Shown: positions 8,584 to 18,434 of the stretch, in pieces
Position numbering within the stretch: the stretch's first letter is position 1
Layout of the letters: each line of letters starts with the position of its first letter
DNA from: Methyloversatilis sp.
Lineage (GTDB): Bacteria > Pseudomonadota > Gammaproteobacteria > Burkholderiales > Rhodocyclaceae
Reading direction: 5' to 3'
Assembly: GCF_030698125.1 (NCBI RefSeq)
Contig: NZ_JAUYNV010000053.1
Span: 1-64,000, forward strand
Length of the DNA: 64,000 nucleotides
The notes under the pieces: generated by a model
Told to the model about the DNA's origin: nothing
Seen by the model: the letters and a program-made list of their open reading frames with translations, nothing else
Database searches by the model: none
Program-made: the position numbers and the translations under genes

Positions 8584-8705
8584 GTCGGGAGCTTGGGGAA
8601 GTGCATCAAAGGCGGCAGTCTAGCCGGTCGGCTGACTGGAAAGTGAGTGCGGTCATGTCCGGCACTGTGCGGTGTGAGCGGTCCGCGACAGGATGTGAGC
8701 ACGCT

Positions 8706-9314
8706 CTAGCCGTTGCAGCCCAGCGTAAAACGCTCGTCCATCAGGGACCTGCGCTGGGCACGGAAGCGCTCTGCTGCTGGCACATCGTGCGGCTGTCGCG
8801 TGGCAGCGTCGATGGCCTTCACCGTCGCGTCGATGGATGCACAACGGTTGTCGGTCGATGGGCGGCGGGCGATGTCTGCGCTCGGCGCGGGTTGCGTCGC
8901 GGCATGCCGGGCACGTTCCGCGCGCACCCGTGCCAGCTGTTCGGCATAGCTGCGGTCTGGCGACAGGCCTGCACTGGGCGGAGGAAGTGCGACGGTCCGG
9001 GCCTGTTCGCCGCAGGGGGCGTCGGCATACACCGTGCGGCCGGCAACCGTGCATTTGTAAATCGAGTTGCCGCGAACATCCGGTTCGATCTGCGGGATCG
9101 GACGGGCAAGCGCCTGTGGCGGCGAAGCGGCAGGTACCGGTGCAGCCGGCGTGATTCCGGCCGGCTGTGTGGCGGTGGTATCCGGCCGGTCGGCGTGCGC
9201 CAGCCATTCGATGGTCAGCCAAACTCCCAGGATCGTGACGATCGCGGCAATCAGCGCCAGCGTGCGCACGTGGCGGTCATGAGGCGGAGTCGGTGAATGA
9301 TCGCTTCGATGCAT
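8706..9314 (-). CDS. DUF4124-type membrane-anchored protein
   Basis: From ATG 9314 the product is 202 aa; an in-frame ATG at 9380 would add 22 residues. It has one N-terminal membrane segment (TLALIAAIVTILGVWLTIEWL) and a proline-rich linker. A short DUF4124-like motif follows (IYKCTVAGRTVYADAPCG, with its cysteine pair), then a charged helical C-terminus with two further cysteines (NRCASID, LGCNG). Function is unknown. The gap 8584-8705 to lgt contains no further gene. Confidence 0.7.
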   Translation of the reverse strand: MHRSDHSPTPPHDRHVRTLALIAAIVTILGVWLTIEWLAHADRPDTTATQPAGITPAAPVPAASPPQALARPIPQIEPDVRGNSIYKCTVAGRTVYADAPCGEQARTVALPPPSAGLSPDRSYAEQLARVRAERARHAATQPAPSADIARRPSTDNRCASIDATVKAIDAATRQPHDVPAAERFRAQRRSLMDERFTLGCNG

Positions 9315-9426
9315 GGGCGCTGGTATGGGTGGTGAGCGATTCGATTTGCAGGGCGCGACGATAGTCGATGTCTTCGACATATGTCAAAGCGCTTTCGTGG
9401 CCCGGTTCAGCTATCCCGTGCGGTGT

Positions 9427-10611
9427 TCAGGTCGGGCTGGTCGCAGGTTGCCAGTGCCGTGCGGCGTCGCCGCTCATCGGGCGCGCGATGAAATAACCCT
9501 GTGCGAGGTCGCAGCCGATCGACGTCAGGTAGTCGAGCGCGCCCTGATCCTCGACGCCTTCGGCGGTGAGGCGCAGGCCGAGGCTGTGACCGAGGTCAAC
9601 GATGGAACGGATGACGGTGCGCGATTCCTGCGACGCCATGGCGTTCATGACGAAGGATCTGTCGACCTTCATTTCCGAGAACGGCAGGCGGACCAGCTGC
9701 ACCATCGATGAGTAGCCGGTTCCGAAGTCATCGATCGACAGCTGAAAGCCGCGCATGCGCAGCCGGGTCAGCAGGTCGAGCGAAGTGACCGGGTCGTCCA
9801 TCGCGCTGGTTTCGGTCAGTTCGAGAATGAGCTGTCCGGGGGAAACGCCATGCGTGGCGCACAGGCCGGAAATCAATTCCGCCAGCTGGAAGTCGATCAG
9901 GCTGCGTGCGGAAAGATTGACCGACAGCGACAATCGGGTGTCCGGGCAGATGCCGGAAAACCAGGCCAGCGCCTGTTCGAACACCTGTTCGGTCAGCGGG
10001 TCGATCAGGCCGGTGCTTTCGGCCAGCGGGATGAAGCGGTCGGGCATGATCAGTCCGGCCCGCGGGTGCTGCCAGCGCACCAGCGCCTCGAAGCCGGCGA
10101 GCTGGTGGCTACCGCAGACGATCTTGGGCTGGTAGGCGAGCACGAATTCATGTGCGTCGAGCGCTCGGCGCAGTTCGGCTTGATCGGGCACGAAGGCCGC
10201 GTCACCGGCGGCAGTGCCGCCCGGTGCCTTCGCAGTCGGTGGCTCGATGGCGAGCAGGGTGCGCAGCGCAGCCGGCGAAAAGGGTTTTGACACGATGCCG
10301 GTCACGTTCAGGCCGTGTTCGGTGGCTGAGCGCTTGGCGGCATCGAGAATGCGACCGCCGACGCCGCTGGTGATGATGATCTGGGCGCGGCAGCCCTTGA
10401 TGGCCAGCATGCGCATGACCTCGACGCCATCCATGTCCGGCATCACGAGATCAATCGCGATGTGGGTCGGCTGCCACAGGTCGCATTCCTGGAAGAACTG
10501 CACCGGTTCGCAGGCGATCCGGGTCTCCAGACCGGTTTCTTCGGCGATCCATGCAATCGTCTGCGCGACTGCGAGGTCGTCATCGAGTACCAGCAGTCGG
10601 CCGTTCAACAT
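9427..10611 (-). CDS. Response regulator with EAL c-di-GMP phosphodiesterase domain
   Basis: The product (394 aa) has a receiver domain (about 1-125; acidic pocket LDDD, phosphoacceptor D54 in AIDLVMPDMDG, lysine in IVSKPF) followed by an EAL domain (about 145-385). The phosphodiesterase residues are present: FEALVRW, ELTETSAMDD, SIDDFGTGYSS, EMKVDRSF, TAEGVED and QGYFIARP. It should therefore hydrolyse cyclic di-GMP to pGpG under control of phosphorylation. It starts 28 bases after the stop of the large hybrid kinase and is very likely its partner. Confidence 0.93.
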   Translation of the reverse strand: MLNGRLLVLDDDLAVAQTIAWIAEETGLETRIACEPVQFFQECDLWQPTHIAIDLVMPDMDGVEVMRMLAIKGCRAQIIITSGVGGRILDAAKRSATEHGLNVTGIVSKPFSPAALRTLLAIEPPTAKAPGGTAAGDAAFVPDQAELRRALDAHEFVLAYQPKIVCGSHQLAGFEALVRWQHPRAGLIMPDRFIPLAESTGLIDPLTEQVFEQALAWFSGICPDTRLSLSVNLSARSLIDFQLAELISGLCATHGVSPGQLILELTETSAMDDPVTSLDLLTRLRMRGFQLSIDDFGTGYSSMVQLVRLPFSEMKVDRSFVMNAMASQESRTVIRSIVDLGHSLGLRLTAEGVEDQGALDYLTSIGCDLAQGYFIARPMSGDAARHWQPATSPT

Positions 10612-10639
10612 GTTGCGTTGCTCTCGGACAGAAGCATAT

Positions 10640-13600
10640 TCATCGTGAGCCGGACAGTGCCAGTCTGACCTTCTGCGCCAGTTCGACGCGTCGGTAGGGT
10701 TTGTTCAGCAGATGCACGCCCTTGTCGAGCCGCCCCTGATGCACGATCGCGTTCTCGGTGTAGCCCGAGGTGTACAGCACCTTGAGCTGCGGTCGCACGT
10801 GGTGCGCCGCTTCGACGAGTTGCGGACCGTTCATGCCGCCCGGCATGATGACATCGGTAAACAGCAGGTCGATGTGCGCCGGGCCACGAATGATCTGCAA
10901 TGCATCGGGCCCGTTGGTCGCTTCGATCACTGCATAGCCGAGTCCGAGCAGCAGGTTGCTCGCGTGCTGACGCACCAGCTCGTCGTCTTCGACCAGCAAC
11001 ACGGTTTCGTGGCCGCGATGGGCGTCGCTGTCGGCAAAGGCACCTGGAGACCGGCTGTCCGACCATTCGTCCGACAGGTCGGCGCGCGGCAGGTACATCT
11101 TGACGGTGGTGCCCTGACCGACCTCGGAGTAGACCTTCACGTGGCCACGTGACTGCTTGACGAAGCCGAACACCATGCTGAGCCCCAGTCCGGTTCCCTT
11201 GCCCATTTCCTTCGTGGTGAAGAAGGGCTCGAACACGCGGGCAAGGTGTTCGGGCGCTATGCCGGTGCCGGTGTCCGACACGGCGACCAGCACGTACTGA
11301 CCCGGCGACAGGTCGGGATAGGGGGTGCCGTGCGCCTCATCGAGCCAGGCATTGGTCGTTTCCATCGTGAGCCGCCCGCCGGCCTTCATGGCGTCGCGCG
11401 CATTGATGCACAGGTTGAGCACCGCGCCTTCCAGCTGTGACGGGTCGACCAGCGCGCGCCACAGTCCGGGCTCGTGGCGGAATTCAATCTCGATGTTTTC
11501 ACCCAGTGTGCGGCGCAGCATGTCGTGCATGCCGAGCAACACGGCGTAGGTGTCCACCGATCTGGGTTCCAGCGCCTGCCTGCGCGAAAACGCGAGCAGT
11601 CGGTGCGTGAGGTCGGCGCCGCGCTGGGCGGCGGTGCGCGTCATTTCCGCCAGCATGCGCAGGCGATCGTTATCGCCCAGTTTTTCCATCAGCAGTTCGG
11701 AATTGCCGAGGATGACGGTCAGCAGATTGTTGAAGTCATGCGCCACACCACCGGTCAGCTGGCCGACGGCTTCCAGCCGCTGCGCCTGTTCGAGCTGCGC
11801 TTCCACCGCGAGGCGGTGCGTGATGTCGGTGTTGATCGCCAGTACCGATCTGGGCTTGCCGTCGGCATCGGTCAGCAGCGTCCAGTGGCCTTCCACGGTC
11901 AGCGAGCTGCCATCCTTGCGACGCTGTGTGATTTCGCCCGTCCATTCGCCGGTGGCGATGACCTGCTGCGTGGCGATCCGGAAAGCCGAGTCGTCAACAT
12001 AGAACAGATCGCTCACCCGCTGCCCGATCGCTTCGTCAGCCTGCCAGCCGTACAGGCGCTCGGCGCCCTTGTTCCAGTACAGCACCCGGTGATCGATGCT
12101 GCGCACGATGATCGCGTCCTGCGCCTTGTCGAGCAGAGAAGCCTGCTCGCGGATGCGCGCGTCGGCATGCTGCCGGTCCAGCTCCGCGGCGGCGCGAGTC
12201 GAGAAGATCTGCAGCGTCGAGGTCACGAAACCGGTGTCGTCGAGGCAGTGATCGAACAACACAAACAGACAGCCGATCACCCTGCCCTCGCAATCGACCA
12301 GCTGACGCCCGACACAGGCTTCCACGCGGGGGTCGATCAGCGATGCGGACATGCCTGAAAGTGCCGAGACACCGCTGTGTATCACCGACTGTTCGTCGTG
12401 CAGCAAGGCCTCGCAAGGCGTCTGGCGGATGTCGTACTCGGCCGCAGGCATGGCTTCGCCGTCACGCACTCCGGCGATGATGCGTGCTGTCGGTGGATCG
12501 CCGGGCTGCAGGACTGCCATGAAACCCGCGTCGGCGTCGAGCGCCTCGGTCATGTTGCGCACGAGCTGTTCGAAGAATTCGTTGCCTGAACTGGCGGACA
12601 CGGCGGCAGCCACTTTCAGCAGCGCTGACTGCAGGCGACGACGCTCGTTCTGCACGCGAATATTGCCTATACCGAACGCGAGGTCGTTGGCCAGCCCCTG
12701 CAGCAGAACCAGTTCTTCTTCGGCTATCGGCCTCACTTCTTCGGCATAGAGGGAGAGCACGCCGAAGGTCCGCCGGTCGTTCTTCAATGGCAGCCATACG
12801 CCGCCCTTGTAGCCTCGAGCGGCGGCTGCAGCCGCCCACGTGCGGAAGCTTTCGTCACGGCTGAGATCATTGATGACGATGGCCTTGCCGCCACGAATCA
12901 CTCGACCCGCCGGCCCCTTGCCATCGATGCGGTTTTCGTCCCACGACAGATGGATGCCGTTCAGGTAACCATCCGTCCAGCCCGCCTGGCATTGCACGCT
13001 GACCGGCTTTTCCGGGCTATCCTCGGCGTAGCCGACCCAGGCCATCCGGTAGCCAGCGCCGTCGACCGCGATGTTGCAGATTTCGTGCAGCAGGTCTTGT
13101 TCGTTCTGGATGCGGATCAGCGCCTCGCTGCAGCGGCTGCGCAGATGCAAGGCACGCGTGCGCTGCATCAACAGTCGCTCGGAACGGTCGCGTTCCGTGA
13201 TGTCGTGCATCGCCACCACGGCACCGAGTCGTCGCCCGGACACCGTTGTGATGGCTTGTCCACTGCACTGGACCAACCGTGGCGGGCCACCGACCGGTGC
13301 GATCACCATGGCCGCATCCTTGACGATATCGCCGCGCAGTGCGCGGAACAGCGGGATATCGGCCGTGGCAAGCGGTGTCACGCCATCGGCCGCGAACAGG
13401 TTGTAGTGCGCGCCCCACTCGTCCGGCGGTAGCGCCTCGTGCGGCAGGCCGTGCAGATCGCGGGTTACCCGGTTGAACACGGACAGCGTGCCATGTTCGT
13501 CGCAGGCCACGATGCCTTCCGACAGGCTTTCGAGCAGCGCATCGAGAAATTCACGTTCGTGCTCGCGTTCCTGCTCAAGCTGCTTGCGTTGGGTGATGTC

Positions 13601-14806
13601 GCGGAAATAGACCGTCAGGCCGTCGTCCGACGGATAGGCATGGACTTCGAACCAGATGCCCATTGGCGCGTAGTAGCTGTCGAACTCCACCGTTACGTTG
13701 TGCGCAATGGCACGCCGGTAGGCGTCGCCGATCTCCGAAATTTCGCTGCCGGGAAATTCGTCCCACAGCCGCTTGCCGACGACTGCGTTCGTGTCGCGCG
13801 TCAGCAGGCGCCCGGCTTCGCGGTTCATGTAGGTGAAGTGCCAGTTCTCATCGAGCGCGAACACGCCGTCCGTCATGCTTTCCAGCGTGGCCGACAGCCG
13901 GTTGGCCAGCCGCCGCGTTTCTTCGGTGGCACGCTTGCGCGCGGAAATATCCTGGAATGCGCCGTGCACCTGAACCACGCGACCCTGCCGGTCAAGGCCG
14001 GCACGTCCGATGGAACGCACCCACACCCGCTGCCCGCGGGCGGTGATGATCTGTAGTTCCTCGTCGAACGGCCGACCCTGCGCAAGGCAGGCATCGAAGG
14101 CATCGGTGATGAGCGAGCGCCACTCCGGCGCATAGAAATCCAGCGCCTGATCGACCGTAAACCGGGTGTCACGCGGCACTTCATGGATGGCATACACCTC
14201 GTCCGAACAGTTCAGCTGCTGCGTTGCAACGTCGAACGCCCAGGTACCGATTCCGGCCATTCTCTGCGTGGCCTGAAGCTGGTCGGCGAGGCGTTGTCGC
14301 TGTGCCTCGATCTGTTTGCTCTGCTGCTGAACCTCGATGTGCGCCATGATCTGGGTCGCCAGCGTGTCCAGCGCTTCCAGCGCTTCAGGCGAAAGAGTGT
14401 GCGGCCGGGTGTCCATCACCGCCAGCGTGCCGACCGCAAAGCCGGTGAGCGTGCGCAGCGGTACACCGGCGTAGGCGCGGACATACGGATCGCCGAGCAC
14501 CAGCGGGTGGTTGGAAAAACCGGCCGACTGATCGATGTCGGAAACCACGAACGGCCTGCTGGTGGCTATCGTGCGCTCGCAGAAGGCGGTTGCGCGCGGC
14601 AACTCGTGCATTCCGGCAAGTCCGACGGTCGATTTGAACCACTGGCGCGATGCGTCGATGAAGCTCGTGAATGCGATCGGCGTGCCGCAAACCTGGGCAG
14701 CGAGCCGCGTCAGGCGGTCTATCTGTGAATCCGGAGGGGTGTCGAGCACTGCGCAGGCTTTCAGTGCATCAAGCCGGCGGCGTTCTGCATGATCGGTCTG
14801 GCTCAT
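10640..14806 (-). CDS. Large soluble hybrid sensor histidine kinase (GAF/PAS array, receiver)
   Basis: From ATG 14806 (GGAAG upstream) the product is 1388 aa; a GTG at 14863 would add 19. Rough domain order is GAF 15-155, PAS 180-290, PAS 305-410, PAS 420-540, GAF 560-705, GAF 725-875 and PAS 890-1000. Then come HisKA with H1023 (GGVAHDFNNLL), HATPase 1120-1240 (N-box LNLCINARDAM, DTGTGI, GTGLGLSM) and a C-terminal receiver with D1318 (FTDVIMPGGMNG). No membrane segment is seen, so it senses cytoplasmic or diffusible signals such as redox, light or small ligands; which one cannot be told. It is co-directional with the EAL regulator downstream. Confidence 0.92.
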   Translation of the reverse strand: MSQTDHAERRRLDALKACAVLDTPPDSQIDRLTRLAAQVCGTPIAFTSFIDASRQWFKSTVGLAGMHELPRATAFCERTIATSRPFVVSDIDQSAGFSNHPLVLGDPYVRAYAGVPLRTLTGFAVGTLAVMDTRPHTLSPEALEALDTLATQIMAHIEVQQQSKQIEAQRQRLADQLQATQRMAGIGTWAFDVATQQLNCSDEVYAIHEVPRDTRFTVDQALDFYAPEWRSLITDAFDACLAQGRPFDEELQIITARGQRVWVRSIGRAGLDRQGRVVQVHGAFQDISARKRATEETRRLANRLSATLESMTDGVFALDENWHFTYMNREAGRLLTRDTNAVVGKRLWDEFPGSEISEIGDAYRRAIAHNVTVEFDSYYAPMGIWFEVHAYPSDDGLTVYFRDITQRKQLEQEREHEREFLDALLESLSEGIVACDEHGTLSVFNRVTRDLHGLPHEALPPDEWGAHYNLFAADGVTPLATADIPLFRALRGDIVKDAAMVIAPVGGPPRLVQCSGQAITTVSGRRLGAVVAMHDITERDRSERLLMQRTRALHLRSRCSEALIRIQNEQDLLHEICNIAVDGAGYRMAWVGYAEDSPEKPVSVQCQAGWTDGYLNGIHLSWDENRIDGKGPAGRVIRGGKAIVINDLSRDESFRTWAAAAAARGYKGGVWLPLKNDRRTFGVLSLYAEEVRPIAEEELVLLQGLANDLAFGIGNIRVQNERRRLQSALLKVAAAVSASSGNEFFEQLVRNMTEALDADAGFMAVLQPGDPPTARIIAGVRDGEAMPAAEYDIRQTPCEALLHDEQSVIHSGVSALSGMSASLIDPRVEACVGRQLVDCEGRVIGCLFVLFDHCLDDTGFVTSTLQIFSTRAAAELDRQHADARIREQASLLDKAQDAIIVRSIDHRVLYWNKGAERLYGWQADEAIGQRVSDLFYVDDSAFRIATQQVIATGEWTGEITQRRKDGSSLTVEGHWTLLTDADGKPRSVLAINTDITHRLAVEAQLEQAQRLEAVGQLTGGVAHDFNNLLTVILGNSELLMEKLGDNDRLRMLAEMTRTAAQRGADLTHRLLAFSRRQALEPRSVDTYAVLLGMHDMLRRTLGENIEIEFRHEPGLWRALVDPSQLEGAVLNLCINARDAMKAGGRLTMETTNAWLDEAHGTPYPDLSPGQYVLVAVSDTGTGIAPEHLARVFEPFFTTKEMGKGTGLGLSMVFGFVKQSRGHVKVYSEVGQGTTVKMYLPRADLSDEWSDSRSPGAFADSDAHRGHETVLLVEDDELVRQHASNLLLGLGYAVIEATNGPDALQIIRGPAHIDLLFTDVIMPGGMNGPQLVEAAHHVRPQLKVLYTSGYTENAIVHQGRLDKGVHLLNKPYRRVELAQKVRLALSGSR

Positions 14807-14947
14807 GACGCTTCCGTGAATGAATGTCGACAGATCCCGCGCCCCTGAATGAAGGGAACGCACCCTTCACTCATCCCTAATCTACCTTGAATCGGCCCAC
14901 TGGCTTCATGATTTGGCCATGCACTTCGGCCTGCCATCGCCAGCGGG

Positions 14948-15637
14948 TCATGCGCGCGCACCGAACAACGCGCTGCCGACGCGCACGATGGTCGCGCCTT
15001 CTGCGATGGCGGCTTCCAGATCCTGTGACATGCCCATCGACAAGGTATCGAGACCATGGCCTGCTGCATTCAGTTCTTCGAGCACCTGCCGTAAATGGGC
15101 AAAACGTTGACGCTGGAGAACGACATCGTCGGTCGGTTCGGGAATGGCCATCAGGCCGCGCAGTTTCAGCCGGGGCAGTCGCGCGACCGTGTCGGCGAGC
15201 GCACGCACGTCGTCTGGCGCCACGCCGCTCTTCGAAGCCTCGCCGCTGACGTTCACCTGTATGCATATGCACAGAGGTGGTTTGTCGATCGGACGCTGCT
15301 CGGACAGTCGCTGCGCAATCTTCTCGCGGTCGATGGCGTGCACCCAGTCAAACCAGGTCGCCACCGGCCGCGTCTTGTTGCTCTGGATCGGCCCGATGAA
15401 GTGCCAGTCGAGTGCATGACCCGAGGCGGCGAGCCGTTCCGCCTTGTCGCAGCCTTCCTGCACGTAGTTTTCGCCGAAAGCCCGCTGACCGGCCGCCGCT
15501 GCGGCGAGGATGTCCGCATCGGGTTTGGTCTTGCTGACCGCCAGCAACGAAATGCCCGCCGGATCGCGACCGCAGGCGTGAGCCGCTGCCTCAATGCGGT
15601 GCCGAACTGCTTGCAGGTTGTCTGAAATATTCATCAT
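14948..15637 (-). CDS. yggS: YggS-family pyridoxal phosphate homeostasis protein
   Basis: The product (229 aa) is a single-domain alanine-racemase-fold PLP protein. It has the cofactor lysine K36 in LLAVSKTKP, the segment FGENYVQE and the phosphate-binding SMGMSQDLEAAIAEGATIVRVG. The family buffers PLP and affects amino-acid and keto-acid pools. It is divergent from pilT, the usual proteobacterial neighbourhood. Start is ATG 15637, or the adjacent ATG at 15634. Confidence 0.95.
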   Translation of the reverse strand: MMNISDNLQAVRHRIEAAAHACGRDPAGISLLAVSKTKPDADILAAAAAGQRAFGENYVQEGCDKAERLAASGHALDWHFIGPIQSNKTRPVATWFDWVHAIDREKIAQRLSEQRPIDKPPLCICIQVNVSGEASKSGVAPDDVRALADTVARLPRLKLRGLMAIPEPTDDVVLQRQRFAHLRQVLEELNAAGHGLDTLSMGMSQDLEAAIAEGATIVRVGSALFGARA

Positions 15638-15723
15638 AATGCCCTGAATTTCATCGATTTATCTCTGGCCGGAAAGCACCTGTTCGTGCTGCCCGGCGCG
15701 TTGCAACAGCTCCGAGGTTACGC

Positions 15724-16767
15724 ATGGACATCACCGAACTGCTCGCGTTTTCCGTCAAGAACAAGGCATCCGACCTGCACCTGTCGGCCGGCCTGCCGCC
15801 GATGATCCGCGTGCATGGCGACGTGCGACGCATCAATCTGCCGCCGATGGAGCACAAGGATGTGCACGGCATGATCTACGACATCATGAACGACACCCAG
15901 CGCAAGGTGTATGAAGAGCACCTCGAGTGCGATTTCTCGTTCGCGGTGCCCAATCTGGCGCGCTTCCGGGTCAATGCCTTCGTTCAGAACCGCGGTGCCG
16001 GCGCGGTGTTCCGTACCATTCCGTCCAAGGTGCTGACGCTGGAAGAACTGAACGCGCCGAAGATTTTCAAGGAGATCGCCAACACGCCGCGCGGCATCGT
16101 GCTGGTGACCGGGCCGACCGGTTCCGGCAAGTCCACGACGCTGGCGGCCATGGTCGATTACGTCAACGAAAACGACTACGGCCACATCCTGACGGTGGAG
16201 GACCCGATCGAATTCGTGCATGAATCGAAGCGCTGCCTGATCAATCAGCGCGAAGTCGGGCCGCATACCCTCAGTTTCGCCAACGCGCTGCGTTCGGCGC
16301 TGCGGGAGGATCCAGACGTGATCCTGGTGGGCGAAATGCGCGATCTGGAAACCATCCGGCTGGCGCTGACCGCCGCCGAAACCGGCCACCTGGTGTTCGG
16401 CACCCTGCATACCTCGAGCGCCGCCAAGACGATTGACCGTATCGTTGACGTGTTTCCGGCCGAAGAGAAGGAAATGGTGCGGGCCATGCTGTCGGAGTCG
16501 CTGCGCGCCGTCATTTCGCAGACGCTGCTGAAGACCAAGGATGGTGCCAGCCGCGTTGCGGCGCACGAAATCATGGTCGGCACGCCGGCCATCCGGAACC
16601 TGATCCGCGAAAACAAGATCGCGCAGATGTATTCGGCGATCCAGACCGGCCACAACGTGGGCATGCAGACGCTGGACCAGAACCTGACCGACCTGGTGCG
16701 CCGCAATGTGATCTCGAATGCCGAAGCGCGCACCCGCGCACAGAACAAGGACGCCTTCGCCGGGTGA
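15724..16767 (+). CDS. pilT: Type IV pilus retraction ATPase PilT
   Basis: PilT is the hexameric ATPase that depolymerises type IV pili and powers twitching motility. The 347-aa product has an N-terminal PAS-like part (MDITELLAFSVKNKASDLHLS), Walker A GPTGSGKST, the Asp box (TVEDPIEFVHE), Walker B region DVILVGEMRDLETI and the His box GHLVFGTLHT. ATG 15724 follows GAGG. It is followed by its paralogue pilU. Confidence 0.98.
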   Translation: MDITELLAFSVKNKASDLHLSAGLPPMIRVHGDVRRINLPPMEHKDVHGMIYDIMNDTQRKVYEEHLECDFSFAVPNLARFRVNAFVQNRGAGAVFRTIPSKVLTLEELNAPKIFKEIANTPRGIVLVTGPTGSGKSTTLAAMVDYVNENDYGHILTVEDPIEFVHESKRCLINQREVGPHTLSFANALRSALREDPDVILVGEMRDLETIRLALTAAETGHLVFGTLHTSSAAKTIDRIVDVFPAEEKEMVRAMLSESLRAVISQTLLKTKDGASRVAAHEIMVGTPAIRNLIRENKIAQMYSAIQTGHNVGMQTLDQNLTDLVRRNVISNAEARTRAQNKDAFAG

Positions 16768-16847
16768 CCGGCGTCGACCGGACGCGCAGCCGGCTACACT
16801 GGACAGGTCGGCAGCATCAATCGCGTCAATCGCAGCGGAGAGCGTAG

Positions 16848-17981
16848 ATGGAAAGAGATCAGGCACTGAAATTCATGTACGACCTGCTGCGCCTGATGGC
16901 GACCAAACGCGGGTCGGACCTGTTCGTGACGGCCGGCTTTCCCCCGGCCATCAAGGTCGACGGCCGCATCATTCCGCAGTCCAACCAGTCACTGACGCCC
17001 CAGCACACGGCCGAACTGGCGCGCGCCATCATGAATGACCGGCAGGCGGCCGAGTTCGAATCCACGAAGGAATGCAATTTCGCGATCTCGCCGGCCGGCA
17101 TCGGCCGCTTCCGCGTCAATGCTTTCGTGCAGCAGGGCAAGATCGGCTGCGTGCTGCGCACCATCAACGCCAAGATACCGACGCTGGACGAACTGGGCCT
17201 GCCGACGGTGCTGAAAGACGTGGCGATGGCCAAGCGCGGGCTGACCATCTTCGTCGGCGGCACCGGCACCGGCAAGACCACCTCGCTGGCCGCGCTGGTC
17301 GATTGGCGCAACACCAACAGCTACGGCCACATCATCACGATCGAAGACCCGATCGAGTACGTGCACGAACACAAGAACTGCGTGGTGACGCAACGCGAAA
17401 TCGGGCTGGATACCGCCGACTGGGAAATCGCGCTGAAGAACACGCTGCGCCAGGCGCCCGACGTCATCCTGATGGGTGAAATCCGCGATCGCGAAACGAT
17501 GGAGCACGCGATCCAGTTCGCCGAAACCGGTCACCTGTGTCTGGCTACGCTGCACGCCAACAGCGCCAATCAGGCGATCGACCGCATCATCAACTTCTTC
17601 CCCGAGAACAAGCGCGAACAGTTGCTGATGGACCTGTCGCTGAACCTGCGCGCAATGATTTCGCAGCGTCTGGTGCCGATGAAGGAAGGCAAGGGGCGCG
17701 CGGCCGCGATCGAGGTAATGCTCAATTCACCGCTGATCGCCGATCACATCTTCAAGGGCAATGTGGGCGAGATCAAGGACGTGATGAAGCGCTCGCGCGA
17801 GATCGGCATGCAGACCTTCGATCAGGCGCTGTTCGACCTCTATGAGGCCGGCCGCATCAACTACGAAGACGCGCTGCGCAATGCCGACTCGGTCAACGAT
17901 CTGCGGCTGCAGATCAAGCTCAACAGCAAGGAAGCGCAGGACCGCAACCTGAATGTGACGTCGGGGCTGGATCTGGTCTGA
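16848..17981 (+). CDS. pilU: PilT-like ATPase PilU
   Basis: The product (377 aa) parallels PilT throughout, with Walker A GGTGTGKTT, TIEDPIEYVHEHK, DVILMGEIRDRETM and GHLCLATLHA, and a longer C-terminal tail. PilU assists PilT in retraction under load. Order pilT-pilU with an 80-base gap matches Pseudomonas and most betaproteobacteria. Confidence 0.95.
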   Translation: MERDQALKFMYDLLRLMATKRGSDLFVTAGFPPAIKVDGRIIPQSNQSLTPQHTAELARAIMNDRQAAEFESTKECNFAISPAGIGRFRVNAFVQQGKIGCVLRTINAKIPTLDELGLPTVLKDVAMAKRGLTIFVGGTGTGKTTSLAALVDWRNTNSYGHIITIEDPIEYVHEHKNCVVTQREIGLDTADWEIALKNTLRQAPDVILMGEIRDRETMEHAIQFAETGHLCLATLHANSANQAIDRIINFFPENKREQLLMDLSLNLRAMISQRLVPMKEGKGRAAAIEVMLNSPLIADHIFKGNVGEIKDVMKRSREIGMQTFDQALFDLYEAGRINYEDALRNADSVNDLRLQIKLNSKEAQDRNLNVTSGLDLV

Positions 17982-18027
17982 GCCGGCGTCCGTCGCGGCG
18001 TTCGCGTCGCGCAGCGCCGGGTGGTTT

Positions 18028-18405
18028 TCAGATCCGCTGCACCAGTATCAGCCCCCACACCAGACCCAGGTTCAGCAGCGCCAGCATCACCGCCGCCGAG
18101 CCGATGTCCTTGGCGCGCTTGGCGAGGCGGTGGTTTTCGAGCGATATGCGGTCTACCGTCGCTTCGACCGCCGAATTCAGCAGTTCCACGATCAGCACCA
18201 GCAGCACCGCAAAGGACATCAGCGAGCGCTCGACGCCGGTATTGCCCAGCCAGATCGCCAGCGGAATCAGCACGATGGCGGCGATCACCTCCTGCCGGAA
18301 GGCGTCTTCGTGGCGGAACGCTGCACCCAGCCCTTCGGCGGAATAACGCGTGGCATTGAGCAGCCGGCGCAGGCCGGTCTTGCCCTTGAACGGACTTTCT
18401 TCCAT
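18028..18405 (-). CDS. dgkA: Diacylglycerol kinase
   Basis: DgkA phosphorylates diacylglycerol to phosphatidic acid in the inner membrane, recycling lipid left from periplasmic glucan or lipid A modification. The 125-aa product has three membrane helices, the substrate segment RHEDAFRQE, the catalytic EELLNSAVEATVDRI and the conserved AKDIGSAAVML. It is the last gene of the minus-strand run and ends near the convergent pilU. Confidence 0.95.
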   Translation of the reverse strand: MEESPFKGKTGLRRLLNATRYSAEGLGAAFRHEDAFRQEVIAAIVLIPLAIWLGNTGVERSLMSFAVLLVLIVELLNSAVEATVDRISLENHRLAKRAKDIGSAAVMLALLNLGLVWGLILVQRI

Positions 18406-18434
18406 CTGCAGTGACCGGTCGGTTGGGCGGCTGC

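Noticed and set aside
16768-16847. A separate small gene between pilT and pilU
   Set aside because: No frame with a ribosome site; ordinary spacer.
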